Shown piece by piece: positions 1 through 8,816 of a stretch of 64,000 bases of DNA (position 1 is the first letter of the stretch; each line of letters begins with the position of its first letter). The stretch is taken from assembly GCF_024169655.1 (NCBI RefSeq), contig NZ_JALJWV010000001.1:811001-875000 (forward strand). Reading direction: 5' to 3'. Source of the stretch: Pseudomonas marginalis (GTDB lineage Bacteria; Pseudomonadota; Gammaproteobacteria; Pseudomonadales; Pseudomonadaceae). The position numbers and the translations under genes were made by a program. The notes under the pieces are model-generated. The model did no database searches. It saw only the letters and a list, made by a program, of their open reading frames with translations, and was not told where the DNA came from.

Positions 1-359
1 TTGACCTACGCGTGTCAGCGCATTTTCTGATTGAGCGCGACGGAGCGGTGACGCAGTTTGTGTCCTGCCTCGACCGCGCCTGGCACGCCGGGGTTTCCAG
101 CTTCGAGGGGCGCGAAACGTGCAATGACTTTTCCCTGGGGATCGAACTGGAAGGCACGGATGACCTGCCATTTACCGATGCCCAATATGCGTCACTGATC
201 GACCTGACACGTCAGTTGCTGGCGACTTACCCGGGCATCACCCGTCAGCGCATTTGTGGTCACAGCGATATCGCCCCGGGGCGCAAGACCGATCCCGGGC
301 CCGCTTTTGATTGGGTGCGCTTTCGCAGCGCCCTGCAGGATGGAGAACACGCACAATGA
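1..359 (+). CDS. ampD: AmpD, 1,6-anhydro-N-acetylmuramyl-L-alanine amidase (5' truncated by window)
   Basis: This is the C-terminal part of AmpD, the cytosolic zinc amidase that removes the stem peptide from anhydro-muropeptides during cell wall recycling and so keeps ampC beta-lactamase induction low. The reading frame is already open at base 3, so the start lies before the window. The visible residues include RAWHAGVS, which carries a zinc-ligand histidine, then ELEGTD and the C-terminal GHSDIAPGRKTDPGPAFDW block that holds another zinc-ligand histidine and aspartate. The stop overlaps the ampE start as ATGA, which gives the usual ampDE operon. The in-frame GTG at base 12 is internal, not the start. 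Confidence 0.95.
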   Translation, partial: DLRVSAHFLIERDGAVTQFVSCLDRAWHAGVSSFEGRETCNDFSLGIELEGTDDLPFTDAQYASLIDLTRQLLATYPGITRQRICGHSDIAPGRKTDPGPAFDWVRFRSALQDGEHAQ

Positions 360-1192
360 GTTTCCTGGTATTGGTGCTGGCGGTCTGGATCGAGAAGTTC
401 TCGGCCTTGCGCCAAAAATTGCAGCGCGACGGCGGATGGCTGCGCGAACTGGCGAGATTGGAATCGAGCCCGCGCCTCGGCAAACAGCCCTGGTTGATTC
501 TGGCGCTGCTGGTGTTGCTGCCGGTGGCCGTGCTGGCTTTGTTGCTGCTGGTGCTGGAACCCGTGGCATACGGCCTGTTGGCGCTGCCGGTACACCTGCT
601 GGTGCTGATCTACAGCCTGGGGCGCGGTGATCTGCTGGCGGGGCTCGGCCCATTCCGCGATGCCTGGCGGCGCGGCGACCTGCAAGCCGCCGAGCATGTG
701 GCCGAGCGTGACCTGAAGGTCGGTGCCGACAGTGGCGAGCAATTGCTGGCGCGTGTTCAGGGGCATCTCTTGTGGCAAGCCTTCCAGAGCTTTTTTGCGG
801 TGATTTTCTGGTATTTCCTGTTGGGCCCGGTCGCGGCCTTGGCCTATCGCCTGCTGGCGTTGGCCAGTGAACACAGCCAGAACCCTCTGGTGGTCGAGCG
901 TGCCGGGCAACTGCGGCATGCCTTTGACTGGTTGCCGGTGCGCTTGCTGGCGGCCAGTTTTGCCTTGGTGGGCAACTTTGTCGCGGTCAGCCGTGTGATG
1001 CTCCACGAGTTGTTGAGCTGGGACATCAGTGCCGCGCAACTGGTGGAAAAAGTCGGCTTGGTGGCCGCTGAAATCCCGCCACCGGTGGTGGGTGCCGACG
1101 GCATCAACAGCCTGGATCGCCTGTGGGAACTGCTGCTGCGCGCGGCGGTGCTGTGGTATGCCGGTTTCGCCATCTGGACCGTGTTGCCCTAG
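356..1192 (+). CDS. ampE: AmpE, inner membrane regulatory protein
   Basis: AmpE is a 278-residue inner membrane protein encoded with AmpD; its biochemical role in beta-lactamase regulation and muropeptide signalling is poorly defined. The start is the ATG that overlaps the ampD stop (ATGA); an earlier in-frame ATG lies inside ampD and is not used. Hydrophobic segments are visible at about residues 1-12, 48-70, 72-88 and 140-165, and near the C-terminus (ALWYAGFAIWTVLP-like end). The second membrane region contains the LILALLVLLPVAVLALLLL stretch. Translational coupling with ampD is implied by the 4-base overlap. Confidence 0.9.
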   Translation: MSFLVLVLAVWIEKFSALRQKLQRDGGWLRELARLESSPRLGKQPWLILALLVLLPVAVLALLLLVLEPVAYGLLALPVHLLVLIYSLGRGDLLAGLGPFRDAWRRGDLQAAEHVAERDLKVGADSGEQLLARVQGHLLWQAFQSFFAVIFWYFLLGPVAALAYRLLALASEHSQNPLVVERAGQLRHAFDWLPVRLLAASFALVGNFVAVSRVMLHELLSWDISAAQLVEKVGLVAAEIPPPVVGADGINSLDRLWELLLRAAVLWYAGFAIWTVLP

Positions 1193-1208
1193 CGCTCACG
1201 GTCAATCC

Positions 1209-1234
1209 CTGTGGGAGCAAGCCTGCTCCCACAG
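1209..1234. repeat. REP-like singlet palindrome
   Basis: An 11-bp perfect inverted repeat CTGTGGGAGCA / TGCTCCCACAG is separated by 4 bases. It belongs to the same GTGGGAG...CTCCCAC REP family that recurs through the window. It lies 17 bases after the ampE stop and could act as an mRNA 3' end stabiliser. Confidence 0.75.
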
Positions 1235-1355
1235 CTCGTTAACTTTACGTTACAAAACTCCCTTTCGATTTGAGCTATACAAGCAGAGCGCCAAATAGTG
1301 GCTATCTGCCGCCGCCCTGCGCCTCAAATAAAAATAATAGGAAGGGAGTTCACCT

Positions 1356-3386
1356 GTGAAGAGCTTGCTCTATCCCGCCGTCGCGCTGATGAACCGCCTG
1401 AGCTTCGGCATGAAGTTCAGTTTGATCAGCGTGTTGTTCCTGCTGCCGATGCTGGCGACCAACTATTTCCTGGTGCGCGACTCCTGGCGTGAGTTCCAGG
1501 GCACTCGCATCGAACTGCAAAGCCTGGATTTGCTCGGCAGCAGCCTGGCCTTGCGCCGTGACCTGGAAACCCTCAACAACCAGGTGCAGATCAACGCGAC
1601 CCTCGGCCAAGCCGGCAAGGCGGGCGATCTGGAAAGCAGCATCAATACCCTGGAACACAGCGTGCTGGCGCGCCTGCAAGACCTGCGCGCGATGGCCACC
1701 GACCCCGAACAAGTCGCCGCGTTCGACGCCAAGCGCGACGAGCTGGTCGCCGCCTTCAAGGCCCAGCAACAGGAGTCGTCGCTGCTGAGCAAAAGTGCGC
1801 TGATCGGCAAGTTGCTGAACAAGGCGCAGATGCTCAGCCAGATCATCGCCAGCCAATCCGGCTTGAGCCGCGACCCGCAGAGCGATCTACGCCAGCTCAG
1901 CGAGCTGATCACCAGCGTCACCCCGCAGGTCACTCAGACCTTGGGCGAAGGGCGCGCAATGGGCGCGTACTCCCTCGGCCAGGGTTTTCTCAACTCGTCC
2001 TCCAGCACGCGTTTCGACGAGCTGTTGCAGCAGTTGGAAAAACTCCAGGCCGAATACGGCTTGAAGCTGCAGGACGCCCTGGGTTCCAGCAAACCTGCCC
2101 ACGCGGCGCTCGACAGCCTGGCCAAGGCCAGCAACGCGAGCCTCAAACAAGGCAGTGAACTGTTTGAAGAGCAGGTGGTGATGGCCGAGACCCTCGACGC
2201 ACCGTGGCAGCGCTTCTACGAAGACGTGAGTCAGTTGATGGCCCAGACCTACCAGCTCAATGAGGCCACCCTGGGTTTTCTCGGACAGCAGTTGGAACAA
2301 CGGCTGACGCAAAACCGCACGCACATGCTGATGCTGGTGTCGGCCCTGGCGGCGGTGTTTTTGCTGATTTTTTATCTGTACGCCGGTTTCTATGCCTCGA
2401 CGCGCACGACGTTGCGGCGCCTGGGGGCGATGATGGACAAGGTGGCGGCGGGCGATATGACGGTCACGTTTGTCGCCCAAAGCCGCGACGAGTTGGGCGA
2501 CCTGGGCCAAGTGTTCAATGGCACCGTGGCCAAGATCCACGACCTGATCGAGCGCGTCGGGCACACTGTCAGCCAGGTCGAATTGCAGGCCGGCCAGGTC
2601 GAGGCAGTCTCGGCCCGAAGCAACCAGGCGGTATCCGGGCAGCGCAGCCAGATCGAACAGGTGGCGACGGCCATGAACCAGATGTCCTCCACCGCCCAGG
2701 AAGTCGCACGCAGCGCGGCGGCGGCGGTCAGCAGCGCCCATAGCGTCAACGATGAAACCGTCAGCGGCCGTGGCCTGGTACAGTCCCAGCAAGGCAGCAT
2801 TGCGCGGTTGGCGTCGGAGATCGACGAGTCGGTACGCGTGATCAATCAACTGGCCACCGACAGCCAATCCATCAGCAGTGTGCTGGAAGTGATCAAGAGC
2901 ATCGCCGAGCAAACCAACCTGCTGGCGCTCAACGCTGCGATCGAAGCAGCCCGCGCCGGGGAGCAGGGCCGGGGGTTTGCGGTGGTGGCCGATGAAGTGC
3001 GCACGTTGGCCCGGCGCACCCAGCACTCCACCGAAGAGATCGAGCAGATGATCAGTCGACTGCACAGCGGTGTGGGCGCGGCGGTCAAGGCCATGGGCAC
3101 CAGCCATGCCATGGCTGAAGGCACGGTGGGCCAGTCGGAAAAGGTCCAGCAGGCCCTGGAAAATATTCTCGGCGCCGTCGGCATGATCGTGGATCAGAAC
3201 CAGCAGATTGCCGCCGCCGTGGAGCAGCAAACCGCTGTCGCCCACGATATCGACCGCAACATCGTCGAAATCAACCGCGCCGGCGAACATGCGGCCGACG
3301 GCGCGCACCAGACCGAAGCGGCCAGCCGGCAGTTGTCGCAGCAGGTGATCGAGCTGAAGCAACTGATCGGCGCGTTTCGGGTGTAG
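1356..3386 (+). CDS. Methyl-accepting chemotaxis protein
   Basis: A 676-residue transmembrane chemoreceptor. After a short cytoplasmic start it has a membrane helix at about residues 20-42 and a helical periplasmic sensor of about 280 residues without an obvious PAS or Cache motif. A second membrane helix follows at about 324-347 (MLVSALAAVFLLIFYLYAG), then a HAMP segment and the signalling coiled coil with the hairpin EQTNLLALNAAIEAARAGEQ near residue 518. The start is a GTG with a good AGGAAGGGAG ribosome site 8-9 bases upstream; the ATG at 1389 is an alternative. There is no C-terminal CheR/CheB tethering pentapeptide. The ligand cannot be told from the sequence. Confidence 0.92.
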   Translation: MKSLLYPAVALMNRLSFGMKFSLISVLFLLPMLATNYFLVRDSWREFQGTRIELQSLDLLGSSLALRRDLETLNNQVQINATLGQAGKAGDLESSINTLEHSVLARLQDLRAMATDPEQVAAFDAKRDELVAAFKAQQQESSLLSKSALIGKLLNKAQMLSQIIASQSGLSRDPQSDLRQLSELITSVTPQVTQTLGEGRAMGAYSLGQGFLNSSSSTRFDELLQQLEKLQAEYGLKLQDALGSSKPAHAALDSLAKASNASLKQGSELFEEQVVMAETLDAPWQRFYEDVSQLMAQTYQLNEATLGFLGQQLEQRLTQNRTHMLMLVSALAAVFLLIFYLYAGFYASTRTTLRRLGAMMDKVAAGDMTVTFVAQSRDELGDLGQVFNGTVAKIHDLIERVGHTVSQVELQAGQVEAVSARSNQAVSGQRSQIEQVATAMNQMSSTAQEVARSAAAAVSSAHSVNDETVSGRGLVQSQQGSIARLASEIDESVRVINQLATDSQSISSVLEVIKSIAEQTNLLALNAAIEAARAGEQGRGFAVVADEVRTLARRTQHSTEEIEQMISRLHSGVGAAVKAMGTSHAMAEGTVGQSEKVQQALENILGAVGMIVDQNQQIAAAVEQQTAVAHDIDRNIVEINRAGEHAADGAHQTEAASRQLSQQVIELKQLIGAFRV

Positions 3387-3512
3387 GGCTGATTAGTAGG
3401 ATTTTTCCTCTATTGTCGTAGCGTTTGTCTTTATTTTGCGACGTATCTTTTCTCGCGGCGTGAATGGGTGAAAATTTGTTTCATCTGGTCACAGTCCCAA
3501 GGAGGCACGGCG

Positions 3513-3941
3513 ATGATCGCTGCATTCGGTATCAGAGGGCACTGCGCCCGATGCGACATGACGTTTGAACTCAAGCCTTGGCAGTTGAACGCGATTGCCA
3601 TCGACGAACCGTTCGAGTGCGCGTATTGCCAGTCGGGCCTGCAGTTGCGGTGTCGCAAACAGCAGCGTCAATTTCGCGCCCTGGACCAGTGGGCGCTGGT
3701 GCGCCCGAGCATGATCATCCTGACCTGCGCGACCTTGCTGGTGGCACTGGTGGCAGAGTGGGTGGGTTTGCTCAGTATGATCGAGCAGCTCAACCTTTCG
3801 CTGGTGGCGGTGCTGATCCATTTCCTGGTGTTGCGCTATGCCCGCCATCGGCAACGCATGACCCTGGACCTGCAGGCCGTCAGCCCGCTACCAATTGAAC
3901 AGCTCGCACGCGTTGCGTGTACTCGCCTGCGCCAGCGATAA
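3513..3941 (+). CDS. Small zinc-ribbon membrane protein, function unknown
   Basis: A 142-residue protein that I do not recognise by name. The N-terminus carries two CxxC pairs (CARC at about 11-14 and CAYC at about 37-40), which predict a zinc ribbon. Two hydrophobic helices follow (SMIILTCATLLVALVAEW, then LSLVAVLIHFLVL) and a basic tail. The start is the ATG behind a clear AAGGAGG site at 3499-3504; the upstream ATG at 3468 lacks one. Its last 54 bases overlap the end of the convergent tatD gene. Likely an inner membrane protein with the zinc ribbon facing the cytoplasm. Confidence 0.75.
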   Translation: MIAAFGIRGHCARCDMTFELKPWQLNAIAIDEPFECAYCQSGLQLRCRKQQRQFRALDQWALVRPSMIILTCATLLVALVAEWVGLLSMIEQLNLSLVAVLIHFLVLRYARHRQRMTLDLQAVSPLPIEQLARVACTRLRQR

Positions 3942-4670
3942 CGGGCTCAGGCCCATGTGCTCGGCCAGCGCGGCGCAGATCTCGGGCAGGTGTTCCGGGC
4001 TGTTGCGCTGGCCGGGGTGCATGACGGGCGCCATGTCCGGCGCATCGGTTTCCAGCACCACGGCCTCCAGAGGCAATTGCGCGAGTACTTTGTGCATGCG
4101 CAGCGCTTGCGGCCAGGTAGCGGCGCCACCCAGGCCCAACTTGAAACCCAGCTTGATGTACTCACGCGCTTCTTCGCGGCTGCCGGCGAAGGCATGGATG
4201 ATGCCGCCCCGTGGCAGGCGGATGCGCTTGAGGGTGGCGATCACGGCGGCATGGCTGCGGCGCACATGCAGCAGGGCCGGCAGTTGGAAATCCACGGCCA
4301 GCTTGAGTTGGGCTTCGAACAGTTGCTGCTGGCGTTCGCGGTCGAGGTGTTCGAGGAAGTAATCCAGGCCGATCTCGCCCACCGCGCACAATTGCCGGTG
4401 GCCCCGCAGGCGGGTCAGCCAGTCGCCCAGGGCCGTCAGGTCGGCGGGGCGATGCTCGTCGAGGTACACCGGGTGCAGGCCGAAAGCTGCGAACAAGCCT
4501 TCATCGTCTTGCACCAGATCCCACAGCCGTTGCCAATTTTGCTGATACACCCCCAACACCACCATGCGCTGCACGCCGAGTTGGCGGCTGTGCGCGAGGA
4601 CTTGCCGGCGATCATTGTCGAAGTCCGGGAAGTCCAGGTGGGTGTGGGTGTCGATCAGCTCCACGCTCAC
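3888..4670 (-). CDS. TatD family metal-dependent hydrolase
   Basis: A 260-residue TIM-barrel metallohydrolase of the TatD/YjjV/YcfH group, whose members are metal-dependent DNases. Metal-ligand motifs are all present: DTHTHLD at residues 7-13, GEIGLDY (Glu), LLHVRRSH (His), IIHAFAGS (His) and LETDAPDM (Asp). Its ATG overlaps the stop of fruR by 2 bases, so the two are co-transcribed. Its 3' end overlaps the convergent zinc-ribbon gene by 54 bases. The closest E. coli analogue appears to be YjjV, judged by length and the ALLHVRRSH motif, but the exact subfamily is uncertain. Confidence 0.9.
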   Translation of the reverse strand: MSVELIDTHTHLDFPDFDNDRRQVLAHSRQLGVQRMVVLGVYQQNWQRLWDLVQDDEGLFAAFGLHPVYLDEHRPADLTALGDWLTRLRGHRQLCAVGEIGLDYFLEHLDRERQQQLFEAQLKLAVDFQLPALLHVRRSHAAVIATLKRIRLPRGGIIHAFAGSREEAREYIKLGFKLGLGGAATWPQALRMHKVLAQLPLEAVVLETDAPDMAPVMHPGQRNSPEHLPEICAALAEHMGLSPLSLAQASTRNACELFNW

Positions 4671-5662
4671 ACCTCGTGAATACGCTGCTTGAAGGTTCGG
4701 CCGATGGCGTTTACGCCGGGTTGATACTGCTGTTCTTCAATTGCGGCGAGGGCCAGGCGCAGCGCGGTGTCGGCGATCAGTTGATGTTGCTGGGCCATCG
4801 CATTGACCGGCAGCGGCAGGAAATCCAGCAACTGGGTATCGCCGAACGTGCCCAGGCGCAGCGGCCGCGACTTGAGCGGGAAGTCGTGCAGTGCGTCGAA
4901 CACGCCTTGCAGCAGCACGTAGGACGTGGTCACCAGTGCGTCAGGCAAATGCCCCAGGCGCTGCAGCAATTGCTCCATCAGTTGCCGGCCGCAGTCGCGG
5001 CTGAACGCTTCGCCGTGTTCAACGATCACTTCACCGCCAAACCCTTGCAGCGCTTCACGGAAACCGGCGGCGCGCGCTTGGCTGATGCTCAGCTCGGGCC
5101 GCGCACCGATCAGCGCGATCTGCTTGGGCAACGGTTGCAGCAGGCTGCTGGTCAGTTGCTGGCAGGCCTGGCGGTCGTCGCTGACCACCGAGCAGAATTG
5201 CGCGGGGTCCATCTCGCGGTCGATGGCGATGACCGGCAAACCCTTGGCTTGCAGCTCGCGATAACTGTCATCGCTGGCCGGCAGGCAACTGGCAACGAAC
5301 AGCGCGTCGCAGCGTCGGGCGCGGAACAGTTGCAGCAACTGGCGCTCGCTATTGGCGTCGTCGTCGGAGCTGGCGATCAGCAATTGATAGCCGCGCGCGC
5401 GCGCGCCCTGTTCCAACAACTTGGCAATCCGTGCGTAACTGGGGTTTTCCAGGTCCGGCAGGATGAAACCCAAGGTGCGCGTATGCCGACTGCGCAGCCC
5501 GGCAGCCTGAGGGTTGGGGGTGAAGCCATGGGCTTGGACCACCGCACGCACACGCTCGACGGTTGCGCTGCTGATGCGTTGCTGTTCGGCTTTGCCATTG
5601 ATGACATAGCTGGCGGTGGTCACGGACACACCGGCGAGACGGGCGATATCACTGAGTTTCAA
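4667..5662 (-). CDS. fruR: FruR/Cra, LacI-family fructose repressor
   Basis: A 331-residue LacI/GalR regulator. The N-terminal helix-turn-helix and hinge begin with MKLSDIARLAGVSVTTASYV, the pattern typical of Cra/FruR, followed by a periplasmic-binding-protein-like effector domain. It is divergent from fruB with 295 bp between starts, and the gap holds a TTAAACGTTTCA palindrome at 5808-5819. In P. putida the homologous Cra responds to fructose-1-phosphate and mainly controls the fru operon; that specificity is inferred here from position and sequence type. The downstream tatD gene is translationally coupled to it. Confidence 0.93.
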   Translation of the reverse strand: MKLSDIARLAGVSVTTASYVINGKAEQQRISSATVERVRAVVQAHGFTPNPQAAGLRSRHTRTLGFILPDLENPSYARIAKLLEQGARARGYQLLIASSDDDANSERQLLQLFRARRCDALFVASCLPASDDSYRELQAKGLPVIAIDREMDPAQFCSVVSDDRQACQQLTSSLLQPLPKQIALIGARPELSISQARAAGFREALQGFGGEVIVEHGEAFSRDCGRQLMEQLLQRLGHLPDALVTTSYVLLQGVFDALHDFPLKSRPLRLGTFGDTQLLDFLPLPVNAMAQQHQLIADTALRLALAAIEEQQYQPGVNAIGRTFKQRIHEV

Positions 5663-5807
5663 ACCGGGATTTCCTTGTTTTTTAGAGCTTGCCCCGACAG
5701 TTTGTCCAATCGTAACCGATTACTGCAGACGACCAATGTCTCAGCTCAGGTGCCGAGAGGGTCTTCAAGGATGCGCAATTAACGCGTAATCTGCCATGCA
5801 TTCTAGA

Positions 5808-5819
5808 TTAAACGTTTCA
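5808..5819. promoter_or_regulatory. FruR/Cra operator in the fruR-fruB intergenic region
   Basis: The sequence TTAAACGTTTCA lies about 140 bp before the fruB start. It has the AAACGTTT core of LacI-family operators and matches the Cra operator form I recall for P. putida. The flanking bases extend to TTAAACGTTTCAGC. Its placement between the two divergent genes fits repression of fruBKA, and perhaps autoregulation of fruR. Confidence 0.8.
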
Positions 5820-5957
5820 GCAAGCGTATTTTTGCGATGTTCGCCACTGAGTGATTACTGCCAAGCGACTGCTCAGTCAGTTTATGCGTGAACGACTTTA
5901 GACTGATTTATTCAAAACAATACCTAGTGCGCCCGCCGCACTAACTAGGAGAACGGC

Positions 5958-8816
5958 ATGCTTGAGCTCACCATAGAGCAGATATCCATGGGCCAGACGG
6001 CTGTGGATAAATCTGCTGCCTTGCACCTGCTCGCTGACAAACTGGTGGCCGGCGGCCTGGTCGCAGAGGGTTATCTCAGCGGCTTGCAAGGCCGTGAAGC
6101 CCAAGGCTCGACCTTTCTCGGCCAAGGTATTGCGATCCCCCACGGCACGCCCGAAACCCGCGACCAGGTGTTTTCCACCGGCGTGCGCCTGCTGCAGTTC
6201 CCCGAAGGGGTGGACTGGGGCGATGGCCAGATCGTCTACCTGGCGATCGGTATTGCCGCCAAATCCGATGAGCACCTGCGCCTGCTGCAACTGCTGACCC
6301 GCGCCCTCGGTGAAACCGACCTGGGCCAGGCGCTGCGCCGCGCCGCTTCCGCCGAAGCGTTGCTGAAACTGCTGCAGGGCGCGCCGCAGGAATTGGCGCT
6401 GGACGCGCAAATGATTGGGCTCGGTGTGTCCGCCGATGACTTTGAAGAACTGGTGTGGCGCGGCGCCCGCCTGCTGCGCCAGGCCGATTGTGTGAGCAAT
6501 GGTTTTGCCGCCGTGTTGCAGCAGGTCGATGCGCTGCCCCTGGGCGATGGCCTGTGGTGGTTGCACAGCGAGCAGACCGTCAAGCGCCCGGGGCTGGCGT
6601 TTGTCACCCCGGACAAACCCATGCGTTACCTCGGCCAGCCGCTCAACGGCCTGTTCTGCCTGGCCAGCCTCGGCGAAGCGCACCAGACCTTGCTCGAACG
6701 CCTGTGTGCGTTGTTGATTGAAGGGCGTGGCCAGGAACTCGGCCGCGCCACCAGCAGCCGCGCGGTGCTTGAAGTGTTGGGCGGCGAGTTGCCGCCCGAC
6801 TGGCCCAGCGCACGCATCGCCCTGGCCAACGCCCACGGCCTGCACGCACGGCCGGCGAAGATCCTCGCGCAACTGGCGAAGAGTTTTGACGGCGATATTC
6901 GCGTGCGCATCGTCGATGGCGCAGTGGGCGCCGTGTCGGTGAAAAGCCTGAGCAAGCTGCTCAGCCTCGGCGCCCGGCGTGGCCAGGTGTTGGAGTTTGT
7001 CGCGGAGCCGGCGATTGCCGGCGATGCGCTGCTCGCGTTATTGGCGGCGGTGCAAGAGGGGCTCGGCGAAGAGGTCGAGCCGCTGCCTGCCACGAGTGCG
7101 CAAGCCGTCGTCGTGGACCTCGAACCGGCGCTCAGCGCGCCGCTGGCCGGCAGCCAGATCCAGGCCATCGCCGCCGCCCCCGGCATCGCCATCGGCCCGG
7201 CGCATATCCAGGTGCTGCAACCGTTTGACTATCCGCTGCGGGGCGAGTCCTCGAGCATCGAACGCCAGCGCCTGCACGCCTCACTGGCGGACGTGCGCCG
7301 CGATATCCAGGGCTTGATCGAACGCAGCCAGGCCAAGGCGATCCGCGAGATTTTCATCACCCACCAAGAGATGCTCGACGACCCGGAACTGACCGACGAC
7401 GTCGACACCCGCCTCAAACAGGGTGAAAGCGCCGAAGCCGCCTGGATGAGCGTGATCGAAGCCGCCGCCAAACAGCAGGAGTCGTTGCAGGACGCCCTGC
7501 TCGCCGAGCGCGCCGCCGACCTGCGCGACATCGGTCGCCGCGTGCTGGCGCAGTTGTGCGGTGTTGAAACCGCCCAGGAACCGAGCGAACCCTACATTTT
7601 GGTGATGGACGAAGTCGGCCCGTCGGATGTCGCACGCCTCGACCCGGCTCGCGTCGCTGGCATTCTCACCGCCCGTGGCGGCGCCACGGCCCACAGCGCC
7701 ATCGTCGCCCGCGCCCTGGGCATTCCCGCGTTGGTGGGCGCCGGCCCGGCCGTGTTGCTGCTGGCCGCCGGTACGCCGTTGTTGCTCGACGGCCAGCGTG
7801 GCCGCCTGCATGTCGACGCCGACGCCGCGACCCTGCAACGCGCTACCGTCGAACGCGACACCCGTGAACAACGCCTGCAAGCCGCCTCGGCGCAGCGCCA
7901 TCAGCCGGCCCTGACCCGCGATGGTCACGCCGTGGAAGTGTTCGCCAATATCGGCGAAAGCGCCGGCGTGGCGAGCGCGGTGGAGCAGGGCGCCGAAGGC
8001 ATTGGCCTGCTGCGCACCGAACTGATTTTCATGGCCCACCCCCAGGCGCCGGACGAAGCGACCCAGGAAGCCGAATACCGCCGCGTACTCGACGGCCTCG
8101 GCGGTCGCCCGTTGGTGGTCCGCACCCTGGATGTGGGCGGCGACAAACCGCTGCCGTATTGGCCGATCGCCAAGGAAGAAAACCCCTTCCTCGGTGTGCG
8201 CGGCATTCGCCTCACGCTGCAACGCCCGCAGATCATGGAAGCGCAGTTGCGCGCGCTGCTGCGCTCGGCGGATAACCGGGCGCTGCGCATCATGTTCCCC
8301 ATGGTCGGCAGCGTCGATGAGTGGCGCGCGGCACGGGACATGACGGAGCGCTTGCGCCTGGAAATCCCGGTGGCCGACCTGCAACTGGGGATCATGATCG
8401 AAGTGCCGTCCGCCGCATTGCTCGCGCCGGTGCTGGCCAAGGAAGTCGATTTCTTCAGCGTCGGCACCAACGACCTGACCCAGTACACCCTGGCCATCGA
8501 CCGTGGCCACCCGACGCTGTCGGCCCAGGCCGATGGCCTGCACCCGGCGGTGTTGCAACTGATCGACATCACCGTGCGCGCCGCCCATGCCCATGGTAAA
8601 TGGGTCGGCGTGTGCGGTGAGCTGGCCGCCGACCCGCTGGCGGTGCCGGTGCTGATCGGCCTCGGCGTGGATGAGTTGAGCGTGTCGGCCCGCAGCATTC
8701 CCGAGGTGAAGGCGCGGGTGCGTGAATTCAGTCTGAGCGAGGCCCAGAGCCTGGCCCAACAAGCACTCGCGGTGGGTTCGCCCGCCGAAGTGCGAGCCCT
8801 TGTGGAGGCCGTGTAG
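5958..8816 (+). CDS. fruB: FruB, fructose PTS multiphosphoryl transfer protein (EIIA-HPr-EI)
   Basis: A 952-residue fusion that carries the whole phosphoryl relay from phosphoenolpyruvate to the membrane permease. Domain order is EIIA-Fru (about 1-145, active His62 in IPHGTPETRD), a linker domain, HPr (about 284-370, active His296 in NAHGLHARPAK) and Enzyme I (about 400-952, active His579 in ARGGATAHSAIVARALG). EI also shows LDVGGDKPLPYW, GTNDLTQYTLAIDRG and the VCGELAADP cysteine motif. Start is an ATG after AGGAG at 5947-5951. It directly abuts fruK. This single-protein layout is the standard fructose PTS of Pseudomonas and does not need separate ptsH/ptsI. Confidence 0.97.
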   Translation: MLELTIEQISMGQTAVDKSAALHLLADKLVAGGLVAEGYLSGLQGREAQGSTFLGQGIAIPHGTPETRDQVFSTGVRLLQFPEGVDWGDGQIVYLAIGIAAKSDEHLRLLQLLTRALGETDLGQALRRAASAEALLKLLQGAPQELALDAQMIGLGVSADDFEELVWRGARLLRQADCVSNGFAAVLQQVDALPLGDGLWWLHSEQTVKRPGLAFVTPDKPMRYLGQPLNGLFCLASLGEAHQTLLERLCALLIEGRGQELGRATSSRAVLEVLGGELPPDWPSARIALANAHGLHARPAKILAQLAKSFDGDIRVRIVDGAVGAVSVKSLSKLLSLGARRGQVLEFVAEPAIAGDALLALLAAVQEGLGEEVEPLPATSAQAVVVDLEPALSAPLAGSQIQAIAAAPGIAIGPAHIQVLQPFDYPLRGESSSIERQRLHASLADVRRDIQGLIERSQAKAIREIFITHQEMLDDPELTDDVDTRLKQGESAEAAWMSVIEAAAKQQESLQDALLAERAADLRDIGRRVLAQLCGVETAQEPSEPYILVMDEVGPSDVARLDPARVAGILTARGGATAHSAIVARALGIPALVGAGPAVLLLAAGTPLLLDGQRGRLHVDADAATLQRATVERDTREQRLQAASAQRHQPALTRDGHAVEVFANIGESAGVASAVEQGAEGIGLLRTELIFMAHPQAPDEATQEAEYRRVLDGLGGRPLVVRTLDVGGDKPLPYWPIAKEENPFLGVRGIRLTLQRPQIMEAQLRALLRSADNRALRIMFPMVGSVDEWRAARDMTERLRLEIPVADLQLGIMIEVPSAALLAPVLAKEVDFFSVGTNDLTQYTLAIDRGHPTLSAQADGLHPAVLQLIDITVRAAHAHGKWVGVCGELAADPLAVPVLIGLGVDELSVSARSIPEVKARVREFSLSEAQSLAQQALAVGSPAEVRALVEAV

